The notes under the pieces were generated by a model. The model had not been told where the DNA came from. It did no database searches and was given only the letters and a program-made list of their open reading frames with translations. 64,000 nt of DNA from the NCBI GenBank assembly GCA_021463195.1, contig JAJTXZ010000011.1:1-64000 (forward strand), in the 5' to 3' direction. The stretch comes from Anaerolineae bacterium. GTDB taxonomy: Bacteria; Chloroflexota; Anaerolineae; UBA4142; SHND01. Shown piece after piece: positions 35,135-44,198 of the stretch. The position numbers and the translations under genes were made by a program. Position 1 is the stretch's first letter; every line of letters starts with the position of its first letter.

Positions 35135-36316
35135 TTATTTTATTAGCGGAACCGTCAACAGCACGCGCGTGCCTTGCTGAGGCGCGGAAGTGATTTGCAG
35201 CGCGCCGTTGACGATGGCGGCGCGTTCGCGCATATTTAACAAGCCCAGCGAGCCGCGCGTCCCATACGTGGCTTGAATCTCGTTCACATCAAACCCGGGC
35301 CCATCATCGCGCACCGCGAGCTCCAAAATCGTTTCAGCTTCGCGCGCGTCAATCCATATATTTTTGGGCTGGGCATGTTTTTTCGCGTTGTTGACCGCCT
35401 CTTGCGCAATCGCGAAAATCGCCGCCTCTTGTTTCGGTTCAAAACGCGTCTGGCAAGTCGCCACGTCGAGATGCACCATAAACGGTTCGACCATTCGCAA
35501 ACGCAGCGCGTATTGTTCCAACGCCGGACGCAGACCTTGCTGCTCCAAAATCAATGGACGCAAATCAAATAAAATATTGCGCGTTTGGTACAATGCTTTC
35601 GACGCGATGGCTTCCAACGATAATGTTTCTTCCGCAAGACGCAAAGGGTCTTGTTTCGCCAAATCGCGCGCCAGCCGCGCCTGCATCACCAACACCGCGA
35701 GCATTTGCGCGGGGCCATCGTGCAAATCGCGCGCCAATTCATGTCGCACCGCCGCTTCGACCGCAAGAATGCGGTCGCGCTCTTGCAACAGTTCGCCATA
35801 CAAACGCGCGTTTTCCAACGCAATCGCGCTCTGCGCCGCGAACGCCATTAACAATTCGACATCTACTTTGGTATATTTTTCACCCTGCGCTTGATTCATC
35901 ACCTCCAGCACGCCGAGCGCGCGCCCTTGCGCGCTCAACGGCACCGCCAAGAGTTGATGAACCTGCAAGCCCACGCTGCTCGCCGGCGCGCGAAAATAAC
36001 GCGGGTCTGTTTCCGCGTCGTCCACCACCACCGCGCGCTGTCGCGAAAACGCTTCGCCCGCGATGCCTTGCGTCAGCGGTACGCGCGTATCTTTGAGCGC
36101 GCCCCCCCCTCCTCCGACCACAACCCGAAAGACCAGCGCGTCCGCGGCGGCATCGCGCAGCAACAGCGACCCCGCGCTGCTGCGCGTAACGCGCATCGCC
36201 GCGCGTAAAATTTTGGTGAGCAGCGCTTCATGGTCTAACTCGGCGGTCAATTCGCGCGTCACTTGCAACAACGTTTCGAGCGCCGCGACGCGCGCCGCGT
36301 CAACTGTCGGATTCAT
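35135..36316 (-). CDS. GAF-domain histidine kinase of the NarX/DesK (HisKA_3) type
   Basis: 393 aa, no TM helix, so a soluble sensor. GAF domain (about 25-170), then the HisKA_3 dimerisation motif ELARDLHDGPAQ with phospho-acceptor His199. The HATPase part follows with NNAKKHAQPK (N box), DDGPGFD (G1) and GSLGLLNMRERA. The usual partner is a LuxR-type response regulator, but none is adjacent. It is the third gene of the cyclase-patatin operon, 43 bp downstream. A run of eight C on the forward strand (36102-36109) encodes consecutive glycines in the GAF domain. Confidence 0.88.
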   Translation of the reverse strand: MNPTVDAARVAALETLLQVTRELTAELDHEALLTKILRAAMRVTRSSAGSLLLRDAAADALVFRVVVGGGGGALKDTRVPLTQGIAGEAFSRQRAVVVDDAETDPRYFRAPASSVGLQVHQLLAVPLSAQGRALGVLEVMNQAQGEKYTKVDVELLMAFAAQSAIALENARLYGELLQERDRILAVEAAVRHELARDLHDGPAQMLAVLVMQARLARDLAKQDPLRLAEETLSLEAIASKALYQTRNILFDLRPLILEQQGLRPALEQYALRLRMVEPFMVHLDVATCQTRFEPKQEAAIFAIAQEAVNNAKKHAQPKNIWIDAREAETILELAVRDDGPGFDVNEIQATYGTRGSLGLLNMRERAAIVNGALQITSAPQQGTRVLLTVPLIK

Positions 36317-36359
36317 ATAAAAAAAAGCGCGCCGTCAACGCGCGCGCGCAACACAATAA

Positions 36360-38039
36360 CTAGGCCGCATACGATTTGACGCGCGGATGCGGCGCAAGCA
36401 GTTGATGCAGCTGCGGCGCCGCGCGCTGCGCGGCGGTGCGGCCCGCTTGGATGATTTCTTCCACCCGATCAAAATCCGTAATCGTAAAACGCGCCACTTC
36501 GGGTTGAATCATCACATCAATAGATTCGGCGCGCTGTCGGATGATTTCACTCTCCATAATTTCCAACGCGCCCGTCAAAATCGCAAACACATTTGGCGCT
36601 TTGCCGGTCTTGAGCTGCTGTTTACGATGCATCCGATCGGACAACCCAGGGATCACGCTCGACGCGACAATAATGTCCGCGCGCTTGTCTTTGAGAATCG
36701 AAGTCGGCACCGGATTCACCGTGCCGCCATCCACCAAAAAATGATCGCCAATTTTGGGCGGCTCGAAAATACCAATCATCGAAATCGAAGCGCGCACCGC
36801 GTCCGCAATCGGGCCCTGGTCAAATAGCACCTCTTCGCCCGTTATCACATCGCAGCTTACAACGGTCAACGGAATTTCAAGGTCCTCGAAATTTTTATTG
36901 CGTAAAATTTTGCGAAAATATTCGAGCGTCTTGACGCCGCGCACCAAACCTGAACGCGGCGGAATACCGACATCCCACATCGAAAAACCTTTGAACAAAT
37001 TAGTTTGACGCTGCATCAACCGCGCTACTTGGGTTATTTCATCCAATGGGACGTCGCTCGCGTACAGCGCGCCGACAATCGCACCCATCGAAGCGGTCGC
37101 CAAAATATCCACCGGAATCCGTTCCTGCTCAAACACCTCCAGCACGCCAATATGCGCCAGCCCGCGCGCGCCGCCAGAGGACAACGCCAAACCGATTTGA
37201 CGCCGCGCGATCTTGCGCGCGAGGCGCGCAATACGTTTCGGTTCCGGCTTGATAACTAGAAAATTGCGCGTGGCGGCTTGCGTCAACCAGCGTTCGGGCG
37301 TATCCGCCAGTTGAATGGTCACATCCGCCAAATCAATCGCTTTGATGGTCAACAAAGACGGACGCAGCGGTATCGCCAGAATCACCCAAAAATATTCTTG
37401 CACCAACGAGCTGAGCCGCGCGGGCAATTCGTCCGCCGTCAAATTTTGTCCGCCGCGCGCGAGCTGCACGCCGCTCAGCGAGAGCGTCGCCTGGTCCACC
37501 GGCATATTGCCCAACCCGCCCAAATCAAATAAAAAGACTTCTTCGCCCGTAATCTTTGCCACCTGTTCGGCAAGCACCGGCGCTTGCGGTCCGACGACGG
37601 CAACAATATTCAATTCCTCTTGCTGAACGGGATTTTGAATTTGGCGCGTCAAACGGCGCGACAACTCGCGGCTGAGTTCCACCGCGATACTCGGATACGT
37701 TTCAATCAACTCTTGCAATTCCTGCCGCCCGAGCGAAATCAAATCCGAATCAATCACCACGCGCACGCCCGCGTTGCGCGGTTCGCCGGTCAACAGCGCG
37801 GTCTCGCCAAAAAAGTTTCCGGGATTAAGATACGAAAAAATTCGTTCCGCGCCATTGCGCTCCGAAACGACTTTGACCTGACCCGATTGGATCACGTACA
37901 TGCGGTCGCCAAAATCGCCTTCGGCAAAGACCAGCTCGCCGCGGCTATAATGCTCGCGGCGACAATACTTTTCGATGGCGAGAATCACGTCATCGGAAAG
38001 GTCGGCAAAGAACGGAATGAGACGAAGATCGCTACGCAT
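36360..38039 (-). CDS. Patatin-like phospholipase with N-terminal cyclic-nucleotide-binding domain
   Basis: 559 aa. Residues 1-135 are a CNB domain with an intact phosphate-binding cassette (FFGETALLTGEPR; Glu79 and Arg88 would contact the cyclic phosphate). A middle region of about 130 residues follows, then a patatin domain: oxyanion motif SSGGARGLAHIG (288-299), nucleophile Ser317 in TASMGA (the first Gly of GxSxG is Thr) and catalytic Asp437 in VDGG. This is the NTE/RssA-like group of lipid hydrolases. Its start overlaps the end of the adenylate cyclase gene by 8 bp, so ligand maker and ligand-controlled lipase are likely made together. Confidence 0.88.
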   Translation of the reverse strand: MRSDLRLIPFFADLSDDVILAIEKYCRREHYSRGELVFAEGDFGDRMYVIQSGQVKVVSERNGAERIFSYLNPGNFFGETALLTGEPRNAGVRVVIDSDLISLGRQELQELIETYPSIAVELSRELSRRLTRQIQNPVQQEELNIVAVVGPQAPVLAEQVAKITGEEVFLFDLGGLGNMPVDQATLSLSGVQLARGGQNLTADELPARLSSLVQEYFWVILAIPLRPSLLTIKAIDLADVTIQLADTPERWLTQAATRNFLVIKPEPKRIARLARKIARRQIGLALSSGGARGLAHIGVLEVFEQERIPVDILATASMGAIVGALYASDVPLDEITQVARLMQRQTNLFKGFSMWDVGIPPRSGLVRGVKTLEYFRKILRNKNFEDLEIPLTVVSCDVITGEEVLFDQGPIADAVRASISMIGIFEPPKIGDHFLVDGGTVNPVPTSILKDKRADIIVASSVIPGLSDRMHRKQQLKTGKAPNVFAILTGALEIMESEIIRQRAESIDVMIQPEVARFTITDFDRVEEIIQAGRTAAQRAAPQLHQLLAPHPRVKSYAA

Positions 38040-41000
38040 TGGCAGAGGGAGGAATAAATCGCGCGCGCGCGTGTTCAGCGCGCTGCGCGTATTGGACTGC
38101 GCCTAATTGGACAAAAACCTCGCGCGCATGCGTCAACGCGACTTGGGCTTGCGCGAACAAATTATATTCCACGTACAACAACCCCAGTTCCAATTCTCCG
38201 CGCGCAGCTTCATACGGACTGGTCAACGCGTTGGATAACTCGATACTGCGCTTTAAATCTTGTTCGGCTTGAATAAAATCGCCTTGCGCGCGCGCGACGC
38301 TCCCCAATTCGCGCAGCGCGTTCGCTTCGGTTTGGCGATAGCCCGCGCTGCGCGCCAACGCCAAGGCGCGCTCTCCGGCCACGCGCGCCGCTTCCAACTT
38401 GCCGCGCTGCAATTCGACGCGCGCCAGCACGGATTGCGCTTCCGCGTGCCATTCGCGCACACCCGATTTCTCGGCGAGCGCGCTAGCTTCTGACAATAAC
38501 TGCTGCGCGGCGTCCAGTTTCCCTTCGGCGGCGTCCACTTGCGCGAGCGAACCAAGCGTCATGCAGAGCGAGCTAGGATCGCGCAATTTTTCCGCGCCCT
38601 GCCGCGCCTGATTCAAATACGCGCGCGCGTCAGCCAAAGCGTCTTTGTATAAATAATACAAGCCGAGATTGATTTGCGCCGAAACGAGATAACGCACATC
38701 GCCGATGCGCCGTTTGAGTTCCAAACTCTCTTGCAAGTGCGGCAGCGCGCGGTCCCATTCGCCGATGTTGAGCATAATCGCGCCGAGATTGGAATGCGAA
38801 CGACTCATCCCTTCCAAATCGCCGATGCGTTCGCGCACGGCAAGGCCGCGCTGCGCGTATTGAATGGCGCGCTGCCAATCGCCTTGCAAATTGGCGACAG
38901 CGGCAAGCCCGTTGTACGCCGAACCCATTTCGGCATAATAGTCCAAGCCGTCCGAAATTTCAAGCGCTTGGAGCCGCCACTGCTGCGCCGCGTCCAAATT
39001 GCCGCGCCGATAATGCACCCAACCGGTCTCGAGATAAATCCGCACTCGTTCCACCGCCTGCGCGGACGACGGGTCGCGGTCAATCTCGCGCCGCGCGATT
39101 TCCAACCAGCGCATCGCCTCATCGTACTTGCCGTGACGTTCATGCACGCGGCCGAGACGGCGCGCGACTTCGGCGGCTTGCCGCGCGCGCGCGACATTCT
39201 CGGTCAATTCCGTGACCAACACCCAAGCGCGATTCAGACTCAACGTGGCGCCTTCAAAATCGCCAACATGCGTTTGCGAATTACCCAAGCCGATAAGAAT
39301 ACGCAATCGCGTCATGACGGGAACATTCACGCGCGTTGTCATTTCCAACGCGGCGCGATAATAGCCGGACGCCTCTTCGTTCGCAAAACGCGCCGTCGCG
39401 CGCTCTGCCGCGCGAACGACATAGGGCAGCGCTTTGCCCGCGTCTTTGCTCTCGCTGTAGTGAAACGCGAGGCGTTCGGTTTGTTCTTCAAGTCGCGACG
39501 GATACAACTCTTCAATCGCTTGCGCGATTTTATAATGCAGCTGTTCGCGCCGCCGCAGCAGCACACTATTGTAAATCGTTTGCTGCGTCAGAATATGGCG
39601 AAACGCGAATTCACGTTCCGGCAGCGCGAGCGTTTGCTCCACCAATTCGTGGTCTATCAATTCTTGTAAATCATTTTCCTGGCGCGCCGGATTCGTATCC
39701 GCAATGCGCAGCAAAATGGCATCCGCGAATTCGCGCCCAATCACAGACGCGCATTGCGCCGTATAACGCGTGGATTCAGACAAATTGTCCACGCGCGTCA
39801 TGATGAGACTTTCCAAAGTGCGCGGCACTTGGAACGCGCTCAAATCCGCGTCCGGCGTCATCTCCCAACGGTCTTGGCGCCGCCGAATCAAATTACGGTC
39901 AATGAGCGTCCGTAAAATTTCTTCCAAAAAGAACGGATTGCCTTCGGCGCGCTGCGTAATCAACTTGCGCAGCGCTTCGGGCAATTCCGAAATCGTCAAC
40001 AAGAGGTCAACTAACGCGTCGCTTTCGGAGAGCGACAATGGCTCTAGCGCGAAATGGACAAAATGTTCGCCCAACGTCGCCGCGCCGACGCGTTGAACTT
40101 GCGTGGAGGCTTGGTTTTCCGAAGGGCGCGCCAGGCAGACAAATTGCAACGGCGCTTCTTCCGTCGCGCCAAACATAAAGAGCAGCAAATCGAGCGACGG
40201 TTTGTCGAGCCAATGCAAATCATCCAAAATCAAAACCAACGGACTCGTTTGCGCTTCCCGAATCATCAAATCGCGCACTGCCAAAAAAGTTTGTTGGCGC
40301 AGCTGCGCGGGTTCAAGATGCCGAATCCGTTCCGCCAAATCACGTTCGACGGTCGACAGCCCCAACAGATTTTCAATGTACGGCAAAATTTGGTACTGGA
40401 TGCGCGCGTCGGGAAACAAAGCGCGAATCCGCGCGGCGACCAGCGCATGACTTGCTTCCAGGGTATCTTCGGGGTTGATTTGGAACAGCTCGCGCAAGAG
40501 GCGCAAAATAATGCCGTACGCCGATTGGCCGTACGCGAAACATGTGCCTTCCAATACGCGCAATCGTCCGAGCGCAGGCGAACTCTTGAGCCATTGTTTC
40601 GCTTCGGCGACCAAACGCGTTTTGCCCAAACCCGCGTCTCCCGTGATGAGCAAAACGCCGCCGCGCTGCCGCGAAATTAAATTTTGCAACGCGCGTTCAA
40701 ACCGCGCCAATTCAATTTCGCGTCCGACCATCGGCGCGCTCAAGCCGGGAATCCCGCGCACGCTTCCGGGCGCGCTCTTTACGCCCAGAACTTGATAGAT
40801 TTCCACCGGCGCGGCGCGCCCTTTGACGCGAATCGAACCCAACTCGCTAAACTCGAACAGCGCGCGCGTTTGCTCGTACACCGCGCGGCTCGCCAACACC
40901 GTGCCGGGTTCAGCGACGCTTTGCAAGCGCGACGCGACATTCACAGTATCGCCCAGCGCGGTATAGTTCATTTTCAAATCCACGCCAATGTCGCCAACGA

Positions 41001-41616
41001 CCACTGTGCCTAAATTCAAACCGACGCGCATTTGCAGCGGAATGCCATATCGCGCGACCAGTTGACCGCTAATTGTTTCAAGCGCGGCTTGCATGTCCAA
41101 CGCGCAGCGCACCGCGCGCGCGGGGTCATCTTCGTGCATCAAGGGCGCTCCAAATAACGCCATGACGCCGTCGCCCATGAATTTATCCAACGTTCCCTCA
41201 TGCGCGTAAATCGCCTCGCGGAATGCCGCCACCGATTCTTCAATCACGTTATACACCGCTTCCGGGTCCAACTTTTCCGAAATCGTGGTAAAGCCCACCA
41301 CATCGGAAAACAAAACTGTCACCGTGCGACGCTCGCCTTCGATTTGTTTGCTCGCCGTGATAATTTTGTCAACCAACTGACCGGGGATAAAGCCACGTAA
41401 ACGCCGCAGCTGTTCCGAATCGGAGGGACGCGCCAGTCCCGCCGTCAACAAGTTTGAACCGCAGTTGCCGCAAAACTTGAAACCGCGCGGATTTTCAAAA
41501 CCGCAATTCGAGCAGAGATTCGCGAGCGGTGTCGCGCAGTTGGCGCAAACCGCAACGCCCGGAGAATTATCATGTCCGCATTGCGGACACGGAATGGAAT
41601 TTAGAGGCGGTCGCAT
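38032..41616 (-). CDS. Class III adenylate cyclase with zinc ribbons, AAA ATPase and TPR region
   Basis: 1194 aa. Order: double zinc ribbon (CPQCG...CANC, CSNCG...CGNCG; 10-52), cyclase homology domain (about 95-280), AAA/STAND ATPase (Walker A GDAGLGKT 326-333, Walker B VLILDD), winged helix, then about 500 residues of TPRs. The cyclase keeps both metal aspartates (Asp105 in LFSDVVGFT, Asp149 in KFMGDG), the adenine-selecting pair Lys145 and Asp223, and the transition-state Asn/Arg in NVASR. The product should therefore be cAMP, not a pyrimidine cNMP. Partner binding at the TPRs probably gates the ATPase and cyclase. The overlapping downstream gene is a cNMP-binding patatin. Confidence 0.93.
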   Translation of the reverse strand: MRPPLNSIPCPQCGHDNSPGVAVCANCATPLANLCSNCGFENPRGFKFCGNCGSNLLTAGLARPSDSEQLRRLRGFIPGQLVDKIITASKQIEGERRTVTVLFSDVVGFTTISEKLDPEAVYNVIEESVAAFREAIYAHEGTLDKFMGDGVMALFGAPLMHEDDPARAVRCALDMQAALETISGQLVARYGIPLQMRVGLNLGTVVVGDIGVDLKMNYTALGDTVNVASRLQSVAEPGTVLASRAVYEQTRALFEFSELGSIRVKGRAAPVEIYQVLGVKSAPGSVRGIPGLSAPMVGREIELARFERALQNLISRQRGGVLLITGDAGLGKTRLVAEAKQWLKSSPALGRLRVLEGTCFAYGQSAYGIILRLLRELFQINPEDTLEASHALVAARIRALFPDARIQYQILPYIENLLGLSTVERDLAERIRHLEPAQLRQQTFLAVRDLMIREAQTSPLVLILDDLHWLDKPSLDLLLFMFGATEEAPLQFVCLARPSENQASTQVQRVGAATLGEHFVHFALEPLSLSESDALVDLLLTISELPEALRKLITQRAEGNPFFLEEILRTLIDRNLIRRRQDRWEMTPDADLSAFQVPRTLESLIMTRVDNLSESTRYTAQCASVIGREFADAILLRIADTNPARQENDLQELIDHELVEQTLALPEREFAFRHILTQQTIYNSVLLRRREQLHYKIAQAIEELYPSRLEEQTERLAFHYSESKDAGKALPYVVRAAERATARFANEEASGYYRAALEMTTRVNVPVMTRLRILIGLGNSQTHVGDFEGATLSLNRAWVLVTELTENVARARQAAEVARRLGRVHERHGKYDEAMRWLEIARREIDRDPSSAQAVERVRIYLETGWVHYRRGNLDAAQQWRLQALEISDGLDYYAEMGSAYNGLAAVANLQGDWQRAIQYAQRGLAVRERIGDLEGMSRSHSNLGAIMLNIGEWDRALPHLQESLELKRRIGDVRYLVSAQINLGLYYLYKDALADARAYLNQARQGAEKLRDPSSLCMTLGSLAQVDAAEGKLDAAQQLLSEASALAEKSGVREWHAEAQSVLARVELQRGKLEAARVAGERALALARSAGYRQTEANALRELGSVARAQGDFIQAEQDLKRSIELSNALTSPYEAARGELELGLLYVEYNLFAQAQVALTHAREVFVQLGAVQYAQRAEHARARFIPPSANA

Positions 41617-41657
41617 TCAACTCCCGATAAAAACATCACGCACACATCAATCACCCT

Positions 41658-41686
41658 ATTATAGCGAGAGTGCCATTTTCAGACAA
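41658..41686 (-). promoter_or_regulatory. Promoter of the cyclase-patatin-kinase operon
   Basis: Reverse strand: TTGTCT (41681-41686), 17 bp, TATAAT (41658-41663), 41 bp before the cyclase ATG. The -35 lies 7 bp from the edge of the MITE-like element at 41694. Confidence 0.65.
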
Positions 41687-41693
41687 TGGACGA

Positions 41694-41843
41694 TAGGGCA
41701 ATCGCATTTGGATTCCGAATTTGCCGTATTTACCGATGAATTCTGAATTTTGAGCATCTTCGATGAAAATTGCCGGTGTCGCAGGTAATGCCGATAAATA
41801 CGGGCGATTCGCGCTTTAGTGGATATCTAATGCAATTGCCCTA
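41694..41843. mobile_element. TA-flanked MITE-like element, copy F (150 bp)
   Basis: Ends TAGGGCAATCGCATT and AATGCAATTGCCCTA are inverted with one mismatch and begin/end in TA. The interior is AT-rich and has sub-repeats (GCCGTATTTACCGATG near the left, AATGCCGATAAATACGG near the right). It is non-coding and occupies most of the 336-bp gap between the cyclase and the secreted protein; the rest of the gap holds the cyclase promoter and a terminator. Confidence 0.75.
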
Positions 41844-41883
41844 TGGACGATTCGTCAGCTGTTCGTCACAGCGCTTTTGCGAC

Positions 41884-41921
41884 GAAAAAAAAGAGGCAAC
41901 CTCAAGCGAGAGGCGCCTCTT
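41884..41921 (-). terminator. Intrinsic terminator after the secreted 131-aa protein
   Basis: Stem AAGAGGC/GCCTCTT with an inner loop, followed on the reverse strand by TTTTTTTTCG. Confidence 0.7.
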
Positions 41922-41952
41922 GCGGTGCTATGAACTAACGCGCGGAAAGAAA

Positions 41953-42348
41953 CTATTTCACGAAATAGAAAACTCTTGCCACACCCGCGTTGTTGGATTT
42001 GTCCCACTTGACTTTGCCGTCAAAAGTGAATTTGACAAACGTTTTAGGGGCTGTCTCGACGCGCACTTGCATCAGATTCTTCAACCCGCCCACTGAAACT
42101 TGCGCCGGATCTACCACCGGCAGCGTCGGGTCGCCGCCGCAATTGACGACATTGTAATCCACTGTCACATTCCAACCGACTTTGACAAATACATCAATCG
42201 GCGCATCAGTGGGATCCACTCGCAGCAACTTGCCGTTGACACACAATTGCGGATCATCAAACACGGGGCCAGCAGAAACGGGCGCTGCCCATGAAGCTAA
42301 ACTCAGAAAAAACGCGCCGACGACGAGCATGAATACCAGGGTTCGCAT
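41953..42348 (-). CDS. Secreted protein of unknown function
   Basis: 131 aa from Met at 42348 (MRTLVFMLVVGAFFLSLASW); the longer frame lacks sense upstream. A signal peptide of about 26 residues ends near APVSAGP. The mature domain is short and beta-rich, with two Cys (LCVNGKLL, VNCGGDP) that could form a disulphide. I do not recognise the family. It has its own terminator. Confidence 0.65.
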   Translation of the reverse strand: MRTLVFMLVVGAFFLSLASWAAPVSAGPVFDDPQLCVNGKLLRVDPTDAPIDVFVKVGWNVTVDYNVVNCGGDPTLPVVDPAQVSVGGLKNLMQVRVETAPKTFVKFTFDGKVKWDKSNNAGVARVFYFVK

Positions 42349-42392
42349 GTGTACCTCAATATATTCTCTCGCGGGGCCGGCGCCAAGAGTCC

Positions 42393-42463
42393 AGTTGGAA
42401 TTTTTCCAACTCATTTTAAATTGAGATATGACGCCGCACAATAGGAACGCTTTCCTATTTATA
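42393..42463 (-). promoter_or_regulatory. Candidate promoter/operator region of the secreted protein
   Basis: Two inverted repeats, AGTTGGAA/TTCCAACT (42393-42411) and ATAGGAA-N4-TTCCTAT (42441-42458), next to a reverse-strand -10-like TATAAA (42458-42463). Function is inferred only from position. Confidence 0.35.
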
Positions 42464-42570
42464 ACAACAGCAAGTCGTATCGAACGCGCAAGCATGTTTC
42501 GCGCGGCGCAGCCGCGAATTCGCTTTGCCTGTCAATAGCTTGGCCGTTGCGCCAGCCCGCGCGCGCGACG

Positions 42571-43731
42571 CTACGGCGTATACACATATTTGAAAATAAT
42601 GTCGTTGCCATAATCTATGACATAGACATTGCCATTCGCGTCTCTGCCAAACCCAACCGGATAGCCGAGGTCATCATCAAAATCATTACGCGTAATCACC
42701 GCGTTCGCGTTATCGAGTGTAAGCGTATGCACCCAACCATTGCCATCGCCATAAAAATACGCGTTCGCGTACGGCGAGGGATAATTTGAATTTTCCGCAA
42801 AGACGCCGCCGGCAATCACGCTGCCCCGTTCCGCGCCGCTGTCGTGATTGTACCAATGAATCGGCGAAATCGTTCCATTGTAATCTACCGCGTTTGGATT
42901 GCAATCCAATTCTTCCGAGGGGCAAGGGCCTTCAAAATCATCCCATCCATAATTCGCGCCCGCCGCGACAGAATCAATTTCTTCCCAAGCGTTCTGGCCC
43001 ACGTCCGCCGCCAAAAGCGCTTGATTGCTCGCGCGAAAAGTAATGCGCCACGGATTGCGAAACCCGTACGCGTAGATTTCTTGACGCGCATTGGGCGTAT
43101 TGAAAAACGGGTTATCGGAAGGAATTGTGCCATCGCGATTGAGACGCAAAATTTTGCCGCGCAAGGAATTGAGTTGCCGCGCGTCTCCAGGGCAGCAGCC
43201 GCTATCGCCAATCGCGATATACAATTTGCCATCGGGACCAAATTGAATATCGCCGCCATTGTGATTAGTCCCGGTCGAAGGGATGTTATCGAGCAAGATT
43301 TTTTCGCGCACGCGCGTCTTGTCCGCGCTGAGTTTCAAGCGCGAAACCCGATTCTTGGGCGTGCCGCTGTAATTCTTCGCGCCAGGACCGGTCGTATAGT
43401 ACACATACACGCGCCCATTTGTCGCGTAATTCGGATCGAGCGCGATACCCAACAAACCGCGTTCTCCTTCGGTCGAAACATGCAGCGTCGCCCACGGTTT
43501 ATTTCGCAGCGCGCCGTTCGCGCGAATCATTCGAATCGCGCCGTTTTGCTGCGTCACAAAGATTCGATTGCCATTAAAAGCCATGGCGGTCGGCTGACTC
43601 AAACCGCTGCCAAGCGCAACGCGTGAAAACCCGGACGGCAGCGCTTGCCGCGCCGCACGCGTCGGCGTCGGCGCCAATGCCACGCTCACAAGAATAAGCA
43701 AACCAAATACCAGCCATCGTATCAGTTTCAT
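42571..43731 (-). CDS. Secreted PQQ-type glucose/sorbosone dehydrogenase
   Basis: 386 aa from Met at 43731 (MKLIRWLVFGLLILVSV). A signal peptide of about 30 residues ends at PTRAARQ. Six-bladed beta-propeller of the GSDH family: PTAMAFNGNRIFVTQQNGAI, GERGLLGIALDPNYATNGRVYVYY, NHNGGDIQFGPDGKLYIAIGD and EIYAYGFRNPWRITF are the conserved blades. Members oxidise aldose sugars with PQQ, often extracellularly; cofactor use is inferred. Flanked by a tRNA and a secreted protein, with no PQQ-biosynthesis genes in the window. Confidence 0.9.
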   Translation of the reverse strand: MKLIRWLVFGLLILVSVALAPTPTRAARQALPSGFSRVALGSGLSQPTAMAFNGNRIFVTQQNGAIRMIRANGALRNKPWATLHVSTEGERGLLGIALDPNYATNGRVYVYYTTGPGAKNYSGTPKNRVSRLKLSADKTRVREKILLDNIPSTGTNHNGGDIQFGPDGKLYIAIGDSGCCPGDARQLNSLRGKILRLNRDGTIPSDNPFFNTPNARQEIYAYGFRNPWRITFRASNQALLAADVGQNAWEEIDSVAAGANYGWDDFEGPCPSEELDCNPNAVDYNGTISPIHWYNHDSGAERGSVIAGGVFAENSNYPSPYANAYFYGDGNGWVHTLTLDNANAVITRNDFDDDLGYPVGFGRDANGNVYVIDYGNDIIFKYVYTP

Positions 43732-43783
43732 TTTTTGCCTCCGTAAAGGGGATTTATGACTATCGTCCATACCGAGCGCAGAT

Positions 43784-43820
43784 TCAAAAAAAGACGCCTT
43801 GATTTACAAATCAAGGCGTC
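43784..43820 (-). terminator. Intrinsic terminator of tRNA-Leu
   Basis: 12-bp stem GACGCCTTGATT/AATCAAGGCGTC with loop TACA, followed on the reverse strand by T7. It starts 7 bp after the tRNA 3' end. Confidence 0.9.
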
Positions 43821-43826
43821 GGAATA

Positions 43827-43909
43827 TGCCCTCGAGAGGACTTGAACCTCCACGTCCATTCGGACACAGGCCCTCAACCTGCCGCGTATGCCAATTCCGC
43901 CACGAGGGC
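43827..43909 (-). tRNA. tRNA-Leu(GAG)
   Basis: 83-nt class II tRNA on the reverse strand. Acceptor GCCCTCG pairs with CGAGGGC, discriminator A. Anticodon stem GCAGG/CCTGT encloses the loop TTGAGGG, giving anticodon GAG (reads CUC/CUU). The variable arm is long (GTCCGAATGGAC) and the T-arm carries GGTTCAAGTCC. CCA is not encoded. Promoter and terminator both lie within 45 bp. Confidence 0.96.
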
Positions 43910-43926
43910 GCGCTCGTGCGCAAGGT

Positions 43927-43954
43927 ATTGTATGCTAATCGCGGCAACTGTCAA
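43927..43954 (-). promoter_or_regulatory. tRNA-Leu promoter
   Basis: Reverse strand: TTGACA (43949-43954), 16 bp, TACAAT (43927-43932), 17 nt before the tRNA. Confidence 0.85.
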
Positions 43955-44162
43955 ACAGCCCTAGCGCATTGAATGCGCGTCAAAGTTTTGGGAGACACGG
44001 CGATTAGAAATCGCGCCAACCTGAACGCAAAGTGTGCCTCCGCACACTGAATTCCCAACCTGCGGAGGCAGGTTTCGCGTTTTTGTAGGGGTGAATTGAT
44101 TCGCCCAAAATTGTGACGTACACCCTAGCGCATTTGTCCGCTACGCGACAAATCTCTTGCGC
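43955..44162. other. Degenerate repeat-rich intergenic DNA
   Basis: No gene. It contains CCCTAGCGCATT twice (near 43959 and 44123), short palindromes (GCGCATTGAATGCGC, ACCTGCGGAGGCAGGT) and a decayed inverted repeat TAGGGGTGAAT-N2-ATTCGCCC near 44087 that resembles the TAGGGGC elements. It looks like a graveyard of small repeats. Confidence 0.5.
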
Positions 44163-44194
44163 CAATAAAAAACGCCGCGCTGTATGGCGGCGTT
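44163..44194 (-). terminator. Intrinsic terminator of the unknown two-gene operon
   Basis: Stem AACGCCGC/GCGGCGTT with an 8-nt loop, then TTTTATT on the reverse strand, directly after the stop of the 139-aa gene. Confidence 0.85.
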
Positions 44195-44198
44195 TTCC

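Noticed and set aside
36360-41616. Pycsar system (pyrimidine cyclase plus effector)
   Set aside because: The cyclase has Lys145 and Asp223, the adenine-selecting pair, and a large ATPase/TPR region. Pycsar cyclases are small and differ at these residues, so only an analogy is kept.
43955-44162. Small RNA or gene between tRNA-Leu and the unknown operon
   Set aside because: Only broken palindromes and repeated fragments were found. There is no promoter-terminator pair and no open frame with a ribosome-binding site.
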